Origin: Streptomyces alanosinicus
GTDB lineage: Bacteria; Actinomycetota; Actinomycetes; Streptomycetales; Streptomycetaceae
Reading direction: 5' to 3'
Assembly: GCF_014650595.1 (NCBI RefSeq)
Contig: NZ_BMVG01000017.1
Coordinates: 1-64,000 of the forward strand
Length of the DNA: 64,000 nucleotides
The translations under genes were made by a program, and so were the position numbers. Positions 34,141 through 44,600 of the stretch are shown here, in pieces (the stretch's first letter is position 1; each line of letters starts with the position of its first letter). The notes below the pieces were generated by a model. It ran no database searches and was not told the origin of the DNA. It saw only the letters and a list, made by a program, of their open reading frames with translations.

Positions 34141-36072
34141 ATGCCCGTCGCACCCACGTATCCGGGCGTGTACGTCGAGGAGGTGCCCAGCGGCGTCCAT
34201 CCGATCACCGGTGTGCCCACCGCGATCGCGGCCTTCGTCGGGTGGTTCCCGCGCGGCCCGATGAACCAGGCCGTAGAGGTCCTGTCGTTCGCGGACGTGG
34301 AACGCCAGTTCGGCGGACTGCACCGGGACAGCGATGCGTCATTCGCGTTGGCGCAGTACTTCCTGAACGGCGGGGCTCGGGCGTGGGTGGTACGGGTTGC
34401 CGGAACCTCGTCCACGGCCTCGTCCACGGCCTCGCCCGCAAAGGCGTGGGTCGATGTCACCGGCACGGGCGGAGCCACCGCGTTCAGGGTGGCCGCGCTC
34501 AGCGAGGGTGAGTGGGGGAACAGCCTGCGCGTCCAGGTGATCGGGCCCGATCCGGACGCGCAGGGCGTCGAGCGGTTCGACCTTGTGATCAGCCTGGTCG
34601 GCAGTGACGGCCACAGCGTGGCCGTCGTCCAGCAGGAGGTCTTCCGCGGGCTCACCGTCAGCGCCCCAGGCGATCCCAACTACCTTCCGAACGTGGTCAA
34701 TTCGGCGTCCACTCTGGTACGGATCAAGGATATTCCGGCTGGGGCTCCCGTGCAGCCCGCCGCCACCGGACTGCTCTCCGGCTCGAACGTCCCGAACCTG
34801 GCGGAGACCGACACGCCGCATCTCGACATCACCGTGGGGACGGTCACCACGACAGTGGCGCTTCCCAAGACGACCGGTTCGCTGGAGGAACTGGCGGCCG
34901 ACCTCCAGTCCGCGATCCGTACCGCCAAGGGCGCGGACCCCGTGTGGGCCCAGGCCATCGTGCACGTCCTGCCCGGACACAACGCCCTGCAGGTGCTCGC
35001 CGGAGTGGCCGACAGCGCACTCGTGACGATCGCGAACACCGGTAGCAGCACCATCGCTGAAAAGCTGTTGCTCGACTCCAACGGTCGCGCCGCCCATGCG
35101 GACAGCTCCCTCCCCCTGACCTCCGGCAGCGACGGCGCGCACCCCTCCGCCGCGGATCTCGTGGGCGGTGCGACCGGTGGCGGCAGCGGCATGCACGCCC
35201 TGGAGAACACCGATTTCACGCTCCTCTGCCTGCCCAGCATCGCCAACCAGCAGTCCGGCGACCGCGACGGGCTGTCCGGCGATACTGGGTACGACAACAT
35301 CGTCGGCAACGCCATCGCCTACTGCCGGGCCAAGCAGGCGATCCTGCTCCTCGACCCGCCGGACACCGTGGACACCCCGGCCGCGCTGCGGTCCTGGCTG
35401 CAGAGCCACAACTACGTCCGGGACGAGTACAGCGCCCTCTACTACCCTCGCCTGACCATCTCCGATCCGACCAGCAACTACCTGCCCCGCTCGATCGGAC
35501 CGTGTGGCACGATCGCAGGCCTGATGGCGCGGATCGACGCGGCCCGTGGAGTCTGGAAGGCACCGGCCGGTACCGAGGCGACCCTGCTCGGAGTGCGCCA
35601 GCTCGACTACGACCTGACCGACCCCGAGAACGGCGTGCTCAACCCCATCGCAGTCAACTGCCTTCGGACCTTCCCCGCGTACGGCCAAGTGGCCTGGGGT
35701 GCGCGCACGCTGGCAGGCGGCGATGCCACGCCTTCGGACTATCGGTACGTCCCGGTCCGGCGGATGGCGAACTTCCTGGAGTCGAGCCTGCTCAGGGGGC
35801 TGAAGTGGGTGGTCTTCGAACCCAACGACGAGCCGTTGTGGTCCCAGATCCGGCTGAATATCGGCTCGTTCCTCCACGGCCTGTTCCGCCAAGGGGCCTT
35901 CGCCGGGCGCACTCCCAAAGAGGCGTACCTGGTGCGGTGCGACGCGACCACCACCACGCCGGATGACCAGGCGCTGGGCGTGGTCAACGTCCTGGTGGGC
36001 TTCGCGCCACTGAGGCCGGCCGAGTTCGTGGTCCTGCGCATCCAGCAGCTGGCCGGCCAAACGCAGAGTTGA
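34141..36072 (+). CDS. eCIS contractile tail sheath protein
   Basis: 643 residues; ATG with a strong AGGAGGAGAGGAG site. The N-terminus is typical of sheath subunits (PTYPGVYVEEVPSGVHPITGV; AFVGWFPRGPMNQAVEVLSF; QYFLNGGARAWVVRVAG). The middle (residues about 100-370) is an external domain that varies in the family. The C-terminal domain that connects neighbouring subunits is intact: FLESSLLRGLKWVVFEPNDE, then WSQIRLNIGSFLHGLFRQGA and the terminal strand region FVVLRIQQLAG. There is only one sheath gene, whereas Afp/PVC clusters have three. Contraction of this sheath drives the tube outward. Confidence 0.96.
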   Translation: MPVAPTYPGVYVEEVPSGVHPITGVPTAIAAFVGWFPRGPMNQAVEVLSFADVERQFGGLHRDSDASFALAQYFLNGGARAWVVRVAGTSSTASSTASPAKAWVDVTGTGGATAFRVAALSEGEWGNSLRVQVIGPDPDAQGVERFDLVISLVGSDGHSVAVVQQEVFRGLTVSAPGDPNYLPNVVNSASTLVRIKDIPAGAPVQPAATGLLSGSNVPNLAETDTPHLDITVGTVTTTVALPKTTGSLEELAADLQSAIRTAKGADPVWAQAIVHVLPGHNALQVLAGVADSALVTIANTGSSTIAEKLLLDSNGRAAHADSSLPLTSGSDGAHPSAADLVGGATGGGSGMHALENTDFTLLCLPSIANQQSGDRDGLSGDTGYDNIVGNAIAYCRAKQAILLLDPPDTVDTPAALRSWLQSHNYVRDEYSALYYPRLTISDPTSNYLPRSIGPCGTIAGLMARIDAARGVWKAPAGTEATLLGVRQLDYDLTDPENGVLNPIAVNCLRTFPAYGQVAWGARTLAGGDATPSDYRYVPVRRMANFLESSLLRGLKWVVFEPNDEPLWSQIRLNIGSFLHGLFRQGAFAGRTPKEAYLVRCDATTTTPDDQALGVVNVLVGFAPLRPAEFVVLRIQQLAGQTQS

Positions 36073-36103
36073 GCCAGATCCAGAGTTCGAAGGGGCGCCA
36101 TCC

Positions 36104-36622
36104 ATGGCCCAGTTCGCAGTCAACACCAACCGGTTCGACCCGTACAAGAACTTCAAGTTCCGGGTGAAGTGGGACGGCCGCTACGTCGCCGGAGTCAGCA
36201 AGGTCAGCTCCCTGAAACGGACCACCGAGGTGGTTGAGCACCGCGAGGGCGGCGACCCGTCCAGTGCGCGCCGCTCACCCGGCCGGACCAAGTACGAGGC
36301 GATCACGCTGGAACGCGGCGTCACCCATGATCTCGAATTCGAGAACTGGGCGGCCAAGGTCTGGCAGCACGGCGCGGCCTTCGGTGCCGAGGTCAGCCTC
36401 GCGGACTTCCGCAAGGACATCGTGATCGAGCTCTACAACGAGGCCGGGCAGCTCGTCATCGCCTACAACGTGTTCCGGTGCTGGGTGAGCGAGTACCAGT
36501 CGCTGCCCGACCTGGACGCCAACGCGAACGCCGTGGCAATCGCCCATCTCAAGCTGGAGAACGAGGGGTGGGAACGCGACCCGGCGGTGACGGAACCCAA
36601 GGAGGTCTCGTACACGCCATGA
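36104..36622 (+). CDS. eCIS inner tube protein
   Basis: 172 residues; ATG preceded by CGAAGGGGCG. It has the T4 gp19/Hcp-like tube fold: FDPYKNFKFRVKWDGRYVAGVSKVSSLKRTTE, THDLEFENWAAKVWQ and IVIELYNEAGQLVIAYNVFRC, ending AHLKLENEGWERD. Hexameric rings of this protein stack inside the sheath and form the channel for the cargo. The gene overlaps the next by four bases. Confidence 0.95.
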   Translation: MAQFAVNTNRFDPYKNFKFRVKWDGRYVAGVSKVSSLKRTTEVVEHREGGDPSSARRSPGRTKYEAITLERGVTHDLEFENWAAKVWQHGAAFGAEVSLADFRKDIVIELYNEAGQLVIAYNVFRCWVSEYQSLPDLDANANAVAIAHLKLENEGWERDPAVTEPKEVSYTP

Positions 36623-37392
36623 GGTACGGCATCGCCAGGAAGGTCGAGCAAGTGCCGCTGCGTCATGAGCCGGACACCGCGGTGGTACGGGTGCTCACCG
36701 GCGCCGACGAGGCAGCGCTGGGGGCACCGGACCTGCACGTCGACGAACAGTGGGTCACCCGGGTGCTGTCGGCAGCTGTCGAGGAAGTCGGCGGATCGCT
36801 TCCGAGCGTGGACAGGCTCCGGGCACTCTGCATCGGCGACCGCAACGCGCTGCTGCTCGCGGTGGTCGCGGTGACGTACGGCGCACCCATCGAATGGATG
36901 GTCGCATGCCCATCCTGCGGTGAGCAGCTGGATGCCGCCGTCGATGTCCAGGAGTTGATCCGGGACGCAGGCGAACCAGGTGCCCGAGCGGACGGCCAGA
37001 TCGGTTACCGGCTTCCGACCGGCGCCGACCTGGAGGCGGTTGTCGCGATCGCCGACGCCGGCCAGGGCCGTCACCTGCTGCTGGATCGCTGCGTCGACGG
37101 ATGGCGCACCCTGGGCGAGGAGGCTCTCACGGCCGTCGAGGCGTCCATGGCCGCGGCCGACCCGCTCGCGGACATCGAGCTGCTGCTGCACTGTGCCAGT
37201 TGTACGGCGGCGGTGCCCGGCCTTCTCGACCCGGCCGCCGAGCTGGCCGCCCGGCTCGCCACGCCCCATGAACTCCTGGAGGACGTCCACACACTGGCAC
37301 TGGCCTACGGCTGGACCGAGTCAGACGTCCTCGCGCTGCCCGCGCCCCGACGGGCCGAGTACCTCACTCTGATCGCGGACGGTGGGGTGTGA
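36619..37392 (+). CDS. gp26-like baseplate hub assembly protein with two CxxC pairs
   Basis: 257 residues. The N-terminal helix region is followed by CPSCGEQLD (Cys 97 and 100) and CASCTAAV (Cys 192 and 195). The two CxxC pairs could form one zinc ribbon. Proteins at this locus resemble the T4 baseplate hub assembly chaperone in overall type (PSVDRLRALCIGDRNALLLA; ECIG-like core). It probably acts in baseplate assembly rather than in the final particle, which is inference. It overlaps both neighbours by four bases. Confidence 0.75.
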   Translation: MRYGIARKVEQVPLRHEPDTAVVRVLTGADEAALGAPDLHVDEQWVTRVLSAAVEEVGGSLPSVDRLRALCIGDRNALLLAVVAVTYGAPIEWMVACPSCGEQLDAAVDVQELIRDAGEPGARADGQIGYRLPTGADLEAVVAIADAGQGRHLLLDRCVDGWRTLGEEALTAVEASMAAADPLADIELLLHCASCTAAVPGLLDPAAELAARLATPHELLEDVHTLALAYGWTESDVLALPAPRRAEYLTLIADGGV

Positions 37393-38240
37393 GCGGCTCC
37401 GGCGGCTACCTGCACCGGCTCGCGGCACGCGCGCTCCGCACCACCGAGCGCGCGGGAACACCCCGTCCGTCCACCGACCGGCACCTCGCGCGGTTCGCGG
37501 CCCGGGCGGCCGTTTCCGCCGTCGCGGAGCCGCCGGGCGTGCCCATGCCGATCGACCGGCATGCCGACAGGCCTTCAGTCCTCCCTGCCGAACCGCAGAC
37601 ACCGCCCCGGATCACCGTGGTACCCGTCGTCGAACACCAGGTTACCGAGGCACCGCGACCGGCCGGGGCGGCAGCCTCGGACCCGCCTGCCCCTCGCCCG
37701 ACGGCCACTCCCCGGACCGCCGCCCTCGACCGGCGGCCGCGCACGGCACCCGCACCACCCCAGGACACGCCTGGGCCCACCGATCCCCGCCCGGTACGAC
37801 CCGACCCCGCTCCGCCCCGGATGCAGCAGGCCCTGCCCATCGCCCCCGAGCTCCCACTGCGCCCGGCGCCGCCACCCGTGCCACCAGCCCGTCCCGAGCC
37901 ACGGGCCACCGCACCCGCCCGCGGGGGCACCCCGCCCGCGCCCTCCAAGCAGCCATGTGTCGTACTGCGTCCCCGGCCGATCCCGAGCGCGACGACGCCT
38001 GCCGACCGTCCGCTCCCGCCGGCGCTGACCTCGGCCCGCGCAGCCCGCCGAGCCCGGGCGGCCGAATCGCCTGCTCCCCCGCCCGTGGTGGTCCGGATCG
38101 GCCGGGTCGAACTGGTGGTACCGCCGCCCGCGCCACCAGCCGCGCCCGCCACGGCCAGACCTGCACAGCCGACGCCGGCCGCACATCCCGATCTGCTCGC
38201 CGCTTACCGCCGCCACCTCGCCGGGGAGTGGGCCGGATGA
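37389..38240 (+). CDS. eCIS proline-rich disordered protein
   Basis: 283 residues, GTG start in a GTGA overlap. Residues 40-240 are Pro/Ala/Arg-rich and clearly disordered (for example PRPAGAAASDPPAPRP and PPVPPARPEPRATAPA). The first 40 residues are a basic helix (YLHRLAARALRTTERAG). Near the C-terminus VVVRIGRVELVVPPP is an ordered short motif, followed by PDLLAAYRRHLAGEWAG. Genes with the same outline (Pro-rich, ending in an IGRVEV-like strand motif) occur at this position in other eCIS loci. Function unknown; it may be a scaffold or length-related factor. Confidence 0.7.
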   Translation: MSGSGGYLHRLAARALRTTERAGTPRPSTDRHLARFAARAAVSAVAEPPGVPMPIDRHADRPSVLPAEPQTPPRITVVPVVEHQVTEAPRPAGAAASDPPAPRPTATPRTAALDRRPRTAPAPPQDTPGPTDPRPVRPDPAPPRMQQALPIAPELPLRPAPPPVPPARPEPRATAPARGGTPPAPSKQPCVVLRPRPIPSATTPADRPLPPALTSARAARRARAAESPAPPPVVVRIGRVELVVPPPAPPAAPATARPAQPTPAAHPDLLAAYRRHLAGEWAG

Positions 38241-39478
38241 GCAATGCGCTGGCCGTGCCCACGGTCACCGCCGCGATCACCACCCTGCTCCAGAGCCGCG
38301 TGGACGCGGCCGGCATCGCGCCACGTCCGCTGGTGGCGCCGGGCCCGTTGGACGACGACGGACACGCCCCTCGGGTCGGCGTCCACCTGTACCGGATCAC
38401 CCGAAACGAGGCACTGTCGTTCGTCGACCTGCCGACCCGTACGTCCACCGGCGTCCTGCGCAGCAAGCCCCGGGCCGCCCTTGAACTGCACTATCTCTTC
38501 ACCTTCCGCGGTACGACCACCTACCAGTCCGAGCAGTTGCTCGCGCTGTGCGCGGCCACTCTGCATGCGGTGCCCGAACTCACCGCCGAGCTGATCACGA
38601 CGGCGGTCAACGGCCACCAGGACCTGGTGGGCAGCGACCTGGGCCAGGCCGTCGAACGGGTCCGGATCATTCCGGAGTCGCTGACTCTGGACGAGGTGAG
38701 CCGGCTGTGGGCGCTGTACCAGCCCGGCTCGTTCACGGTCACCCTCGCTGCCGCCGCGGGTCCGGTACTGGTCGAGTCGTCGGAAGTGCCGGGCACCGTG
38801 CTCCCGGTACGGCAGGTCGCGTCCGGTGCCCGTTCGCTGGCCGCTCCGCGGCTGGACGCGGTGGCAGGTCCGGAAGGCATCGGTGCCCCGGTCCGGGCGA
38901 CCGACCCGATGCCGCTCCTACAGTTGTACGGCGGCGCGCTCGCCCCGCTGCCCGGCGAGACATTGCGGGTGGTGCTGAACGGCACCCCGGTCGCTACCGC
39001 GACCGTGGTCGACCCCGGACACCTGACGATCCCGCTGACCGGTCTCAAGGCCGGCGCGCACAGCGTGCAGGTCCAGCGACTGACTCCGCCCCTCGACCCG
39101 GCTCTGTCCTCCACCAGTCCGGCGGCGGCGAGCGATCCGGTGGCGTTCACGGTCGTACCGACTCTGTCGTCGGTCACCGCGGCTCCCAGCCCCGGGCCGG
39201 GTGACTACCACGGCACGATCAGCGCCGCCGTCGTCCCGGCGGTCGCCGCCCCGCAGCGGGTGCGCCTGCTGCTCGACAGTGTGGCGCCGGGCACCGTCGT
39301 GGCACTCGCACTCGACGCATCGCCCCTGGCAGGCGCCCCGCCCTCAGCGGCCGTCAGCGCACCGGTGGCCGACGCCCCTCGCGGCACCTACCGGGTCACG
39401 CTGGAGGTCGACGGCGTTCGCAGCATGCCACCGCTCGACAGCCAGGGCCGGTACAGGCTGCTGGAGGTGACGCTGTGA
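38237..39478 (+). CDS. eCIS DUF4255 protein (tail terminator/cap)
   Basis: 413 residues, ATGA overlap. Residues 1-185 are the DUF4255 domain: AVPTVTAAITTLLQSRV, PRVGVHLYRITRNEALSFVD, LELHYLFTFRGTTTYQSEQL, and WALYQPGSFTVTLAAAAGPV. This domain corresponds to Afp16/Pvc16, which terminates the sheath-tube at the distal end. Residues about 220-413 form extra Ig-like beta domains (QLYGGALAPLPGETLRVVL; VRLLLDSVAPGTVVALAL), an addition not seen in the minimal cap proteins, possibly surface decoration. Confidence 0.88.
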   Translation: MSNALAVPTVTAAITTLLQSRVDAAGIAPRPLVAPGPLDDDGHAPRVGVHLYRITRNEALSFVDLPTRTSTGVLRSKPRAALELHYLFTFRGTTTYQSEQLLALCAATLHAVPELTAELITTAVNGHQDLVGSDLGQAVERVRIIPESLTLDEVSRLWALYQPGSFTVTLAAAAGPVLVESSEVPGTVLPVRQVASGARSLAAPRLDAVAGPEGIGAPVRATDPMPLLQLYGGALAPLPGETLRVVLNGTPVATATVVDPGHLTIPLTGLKAGAHSVQVQRLTPPLDPALSSTSPAAASDPVAFTVVPTLSSVTAAPSPGPGDYHGTISAAVVPAVAAPQRVRLLLDSVAPGTVVALALDASPLAGAPPSAAVSAPVADAPRGTYRVTLEVDGVRSMPPLDSQGRYRLLEVTL

Positions 39479-41430
39479 CGGCAATGGCCGATCGTGTGGT
39501 GGGCAAGGACGACAGGGCCGCGGTGTGGGCCCGCGACAACCAGCGCCACCTGGTCCTGCAGGCCGAGGCGGTCGCGGTCCGCCTGGACGCCCGCCCTGCC
39601 GACGCCGAGCAGCCGGAACGCGCCGCGGCGCTGCTCGCCGAGGACGTGCAGGCCGCAACCGGATCACCGGTCGCGCTCGACCGGATCGCGCTGCTGTTCG
39701 GCCTGACCCGCTTCGAGCGGGACGTGCTGGTGGCTGCGGCCGCACCCGATCTCGGCCTGCCGTCCGCCACCGGGCCGGTGACCTTCGCCCGTGCGCTCGC
39801 CGCGCTGTCCGACGCGCACTGGAGTGCGCTGCTGCCCGACGCGCCGCTGCGGCACTGGCGGCTGGTCGACCTCCCTCCCCAGTCGCCGGCGGCCCGGCCC
39901 GGCGGGATCTCCCAGCTGCCGCTGACCGTGGACGAGCGGATCCTGCACGGCCTGGTCGGAGCCACCACCCTGGACGAACGGCTGTGCGGCCGAGCTCGGT
40001 TGGCCGCCGACCTCTGCCGGCTGACGGACAACCAGGGGGACGTCGCCGACGCGCTTGCCGCGCTGACCGCGCCGGGTCCGACCGCCCGGGCGGTCGTCCT
40101 GGTCGGCGAGGACCACCTGACCAGACGCCAGGCCGTGCTGGCCGCGGCCGGTTCTCATGGACTGACCTGCCTGCTCGTCGACGGTGGCGACATCCCGGCC
40201 GACGCCCCCACCGCCGACCTGTACGGCCGGATGCTCGCCCGGGAGGCCGCACTGGGTGGCCGGCTGCTGCTGATCGAATCGGCACCGGTGGCCGGAGCAC
40301 CGGAAACCGTGGCGGCCGTGCTGCGGCTGGCGGCAGGGACCAGCGCACACGGCGTGCCGACCGTGCTCGCCCTGACGGAGCCGCCGCCGCGCGCCGATCT
40401 GCCGGTGCTGCGCCTGCCCGCGGCCGGCCCGGCGGAGCGCCGCACGCTGTTCGCCCACGCCCTGGCCGAGGCCGGACTGCGGGACGATCCGGCCGCTCTG
40501 GCGGACCGCCACCCGCTCACCCCGGCCGCCATCGCCCTGGGCGTCGAGCGGGCGGCCCGGCTCGCCACCGTTCCCGGCGCACACCCGGACGTGGCAGCCG
40601 CCTGCCGCGCCGCCGCGGGCCGGCCGCTGCACGGGCTGGCCGAACTGCGCCGTCCCATCGCCCGGCTGGACTCCCTGGTACTCGCCGAGCCGGCCCGGCG
40701 CGCCCTGAGCGCCCTGCTGGCGCAGGTGCGGCAGCGCAGCCGGGTACACGGCGAATGGGGCTGTCCCGAGCACAGCCGCGGCCTGGCGGTGACCGCCCTG
40801 TTCACAGGCCCCAGTGGCACCGGGAAGACCACGGCAGCCGAGGCCGTGGCCGCCGATCTCGGCCTCGATGTCATCTGCGCGGACCTGAGCCAGGTGGTCA
40901 GCAAGTACATCGGGGAGACCGAGAAGAACCTGGCCCGGCTGTTCGACGCCGCCGAGGCCGGTGCGGTGCTGCTGTTCGACGAGGGCGACGCCCTGTTCAG
41001 CCGCCGCACCCAGGTGCGCGACAGCCGCGACCGGTACGCCAACCTGGAGGTCAGCTACCTGCTCCAGCGCTTGGAGACCTACTCCGGCATCTGCATCGTG
41101 ACCACCAACGTCAAGGAGGCCATCGATTCCGCCTTCACCCGGCGGATGCGGTTCGTGGTCACCTTCCCCTTCCCGGATGCCGCGCAGCGGACCCGGCTGT
41201 GGGAGCGGGCCTTCCCGCCGGGCGTCCCGGTGGAGGGCCTCGACCCGGCGCGGCTGTCGCAGGTCGCCGTGGCGGGCGGCACGATCGTCCAACTCGCCCT
41301 GCACGCCGCGTTCCTGGCCGCGGAGGCCGGAGAGCCGGTGCGGATGACGCACGTCCGTGAGGCCTTGCAGATCGAGTGCGACAAGCTGGACCGCCCGCTG
41401 TCCCCACACGAGATCCGGGGGTGGGAATGA
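39475..41430 (+). CDS. eCIS AAA+ ATPase (Afp15/Pvc15 type)
   Basis: 651 residues, GTG start. The N-terminal 370 residues are a helical region with a degenerate ATPase-like half (RAVVLVGEDHLTRRQAVLAA). The active AAA+ module follows: Walker A GPSGTGKT at about 445-452, Walker B AVLLFDEGDALF at about 497-508, sensor 1 ICIVTTN and arginine-finger region AFTRRMRF. The Afp15/Pvc15 ATPases are needed for particle assembly and effector loading. It contains DEGD instead of the usual DEAD/DEID at Walker B. Overlaps the next gene. Confidence 0.93.
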   Translation: MTAMADRVVGKDDRAAVWARDNQRHLVLQAEAVAVRLDARPADAEQPERAAALLAEDVQAATGSPVALDRIALLFGLTRFERDVLVAAAAPDLGLPSATGPVTFARALAALSDAHWSALLPDAPLRHWRLVDLPPQSPAARPGGISQLPLTVDERILHGLVGATTLDERLCGRARLAADLCRLTDNQGDVADALAALTAPGPTARAVVLVGEDHLTRRQAVLAAAGSHGLTCLLVDGGDIPADAPTADLYGRMLAREAALGGRLLLIESAPVAGAPETVAAVLRLAAGTSAHGVPTVLALTEPPPRADLPVLRLPAAGPAERRTLFAHALAEAGLRDDPAALADRHPLTPAAIALGVERAARLATVPGAHPDVAAACRAAAGRPLHGLAELRRPIARLDSLVLAEPARRALSALLAQVRQRSRVHGEWGCPEHSRGLAVTALFTGPSGTGKTTAAEAVAADLGLDVICADLSQVVSKYIGETEKNLARLFDAAEAGAVLLFDEGDALFSRRTQVRDSRDRYANLEVSYLLQRLETYSGICIVTTNVKEAIDSAFTRRMRFVVTFPFPDAAQRTRLWERAFPPGVPVEGLDPARLSQVAVAGGTIVQLALHAAFLAAEAGEPVRMTHVREALQIECDKLDRPLSPHEIRGWE

Positions 41431-41678
41431 TGACCGCGCCGATCGAGGTGGCGATCGAGCAGTTGGTGCTGCGCGGCATCCAGGAGCCCGACGCACCGGC
41501 CGTGCTGGCCGCCTTCCGGCGCCATCTGGCGGCCCTGCTCGCCGATCCGGCCGCGCCGGGACCGTCGGTCACCACCGAGCGCCCGCCACGCGAGAGCGAG
41601 GGACGGCAGTCGGTGCCGGACAGCGAACTCCTGGGCCGACAGCTGGCGTTCACCGTGGCGCGGGTGGTGCGGCGATGA
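41427..41678 (+). CDS. Small conserved-position eCIS protein
   Basis: 83 residues from an ATG overlapping the ATPase stop; the next codon is also ATG. It is a short helical protein (PIEVAIEQLVLRGIQEPDAP; VLAAFRRHLAALLADPAAPG) with a polar C-terminal arm. It lies between the ATPase and the DUF4157 gene, where other eCIS loci have similar small proteins. A chaperone or adaptor for the following large protein is plausible but unproven. Confidence 0.65.
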   Translation: MMTAPIEVAIEQLVLRGIQEPDAPAVLAAFRRHLAALLADPAAPGPSVTTERPPRESEGRQSVPDSELLGRQLAFTVARVVRR

Positions 41679-44600
41679 GCGGGTCGACCGCGGCCGCGGG
41701 CCTCACCGGGCGCCCGCAACCGCTCGAGGCGGGCGTGCGCGACCAGCTCTCGGCGCGTTTCGGGCACGACTTCTCGCCCGTGCGGGTGCACGTCGGCCCG
41801 GAGGCGGATGCCGCGGCCCGCGCGCTGGACGCGAAGGCGTACACCGTCGGCCATGACGTGGCGTTCGCGCACGGCTCCTACGACCCGCTGACCGCCTCCG
41901 GCCGGTCCCTGATCGCCCACGAGCTGGCCCATGTCGTCCAGCATGGCGGGACGGCCCATGCGCCCAACTTCCTTGCCGGTGAGGGCGGCCGCCTGCCGGC
42001 TGCGTCGGCACCCCTGGAACGCCAGGCCGACCTGGCGGCGGCGCTGTCGGACCGCCCGCTGCCCCGCGCCTGGGCCTGGCAGCGCGCCACGGCCCCGTTC
42101 CTGGGACGGGCGGAGACCGGCTGGAACCCGATCACGGTCGACTACGTGAAAGCGGGTGAGCAGCGGCCGGTCAAGTGGAAGCCGGGGGGCACGTCCGGTG
42201 TCATCGCCGTCGACATGGGCGAGTTCATCCTTCCCTATGAGAAGGGCCCGTGGGAGGACGTCTACCAAGAGGCCGCCAAGGCAGATCAGTTGGAAGCGAC
42301 CATCTGCGTCGTGCCAGGTCAGCATCCAAGTGTTGCGATGAAGCAGAAGAGGGAGGAACCCACCAGCCGGTTGTGGTTGCAGCGCGTCCAGTGGCCCGAG
42401 AAGGATGCCCCCAGGTTGTGGCACGACGCCGGTGGGTCCGCCGGCTCCACGCTCAGGGAGCAGACCACGGCCGATGGCGTCCAGTTCGACCACATCGTGG
42501 AGCTCCAGGTAGGCGGCTCCAACGACAGGCAGAACTTCGCCCCTCACAAGGCGGACCTGAACATGAGCAGTGGCGCGACCATCGCGCAGAGCCTCTTCAG
42601 GGCCGCACGGTCCGCACAGGACGCCGTGAAGGGGCATCCCGAAGCCGAGCGAGTGGAGAATGTAGTACTCAAGTTCTCCGGTGCCACGCAAAAGCCGTCG
42701 AAGTACCCGCGGCCGGCCTCCCTGCCCTCACTGAAGAGCCAGACCAACGTCGAGGAATTCCTCGACAAGCAGCGCCGGGGCAAGGCAACGGAGCCGCTGC
42801 AGATCCACTTCACCGCGCTCCAGGATCTGGAGGAAGGAACCAGGCCCGGGCCGGTGGTGTCGGCGGGCACCGAAGGCCTGGTGCCCTACACCATCAAGGC
42901 CGGGGCCAACTCTGCCGTTCTGCTGGTGCCCGGGAAACCGGCCGACGAGCCCGTCAAGCTCGACGGCAGCCCCATCGCGCAGAACCACAACGCCCGCCTG
43001 TTGATTCCGGTTCTGATCCTAGACACCCTGCACCGTGGGAAGAAAGCCGATTACATCACGGCGAGGGTGGACACCCGTGGTGCGAACTCCAAGAAGGGCA
43101 CCAAGATCCCGCTCCTCCTGCAACACGCAAAGGGCGCGAAGCCCAAGAAGGGCGAGTCCGAGGAAGCGAGGGCACCGATCCGGCTGAACGTGGGGGCCGA
43201 CGGGGTACTGAAGCTGAACCCGCAGGACAAAAAACTGAAGGTCGCCTACCCCTTTCTGAGCAGTGGTCACCTCGATGTGGACCTCACGGAAGGCGGGCTG
43301 GTCGGCAAGGGCGTCATCAAGCCCGACGTGCCGCTGCTGCGCGGAGTGGACATCGGGATCGAGCTGGACTCCGACGGCCTGAAGGGTTCCGTCAACCCCA
43401 AGCCCGAAGAGCTCACACTGCCGCCCTTCGAGGTCACCGAGTCCACGCTGAGCGTGAACCTCGCCGAGCCGTTCTCCGCGGAGGGACACGTCGGCTTCGC
43501 ACTGGGGCAACGGATCACCGGCCGGCTGGATGCCAAGGTGGACTCCGACGGGCTGTTCGCGGCAGGCGCGGTACGGGCCCGGATTCCGGGGACCGACGAG
43601 GCTAAGGGCACCGTCGAGTACCGGCCGGGGACCGGACTCCGCGGTCACGCCGACGTCAAGAGCACACGCCCGTCCGGGCTGGTGCGCAGCGCGGACGTAC
43701 GGGTCGGCTTCGACGGCGTGGGGTGGCAGGCGTCCGGCACCGCCGGCCTGCAGATCGGCACCACCGTCGCGAACTTGGAGGTCTCCAGCAAGGGCGACCG
43801 CATCGTCTACGCCGGGCTGGTCAAACTCACCCCTCCCGGGCTCCAGGAGCTCGACTTCCACGTCTCCTACGACGGTGAGCACCTCACCGGCACCGGGCAC
43901 ACCACATTCGCCGTCCACGGCGTCTCCGGCGATCTCACCGTCGCCTACCGCGACGACAGGTTCACCGGCCACGGGACCGCCGCGCTGGAGCACGGCCGGG
44001 TCCACGGCAGCCTCAAGGTCGTGCTGGACGAGCAGGGCCGGATCTCCGGCCGGGGCGAGGCTCTCGTCACCGTCCGGGAAGGCCTGACCGGCAAGGCCGT
44101 GCTCGTTCTGTCGCCGGATCAGCGGCTCCGGGTGGAAGGTGAGCTGCGGTTCCCGCCGTACAGGTTCCTGGAGCGGCGCGGCAACCGGTACCAGCTGTTC
44201 CACTACGACCTGCCGGAGATCCCGCTCTTCGCCATCCCGTTGGGGCCGAAGTCGATCGGCCTGGTGGCGACGATCAGCGCCGGGATGGCGGCGCAGTACA
44301 GCTTCGGCCCGGGCGAGATCCGCGACATGGTGATCTCGGCCGCGTTCAACCCGCTGGAGCAGGACTCCGACCTCGAAGTGGGGGCCGAGGCGCGGCTGGT
44401 GCTGCCCGCGCAGGCGGGGCTGGAGCTCGATGTGCGGGCCGGGGTGGGCCTCTCGGTCGCGGTCGGGAGCGTGACCGCCGGCATCACCGTCACCGGTGGG
44501 GTCGTGCTGAAAGGCGGCCTGGAGGCCGGTGCAAAGCTGACGTACGCCAGGCATGTGCTGACCTTCGACACGTCGGCGGCCATCCGGGTGCAGCCGGTGC

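Noticed and set aside
37382..37624. Long open frames on both strands across the proline-rich gene and neighbouring high-GC genes
   Set aside because: In DNA of over 70% GC most alternative frames stay open. These lack ribosome sites and read as Arg/Pro/Ala-rich strings without family features.
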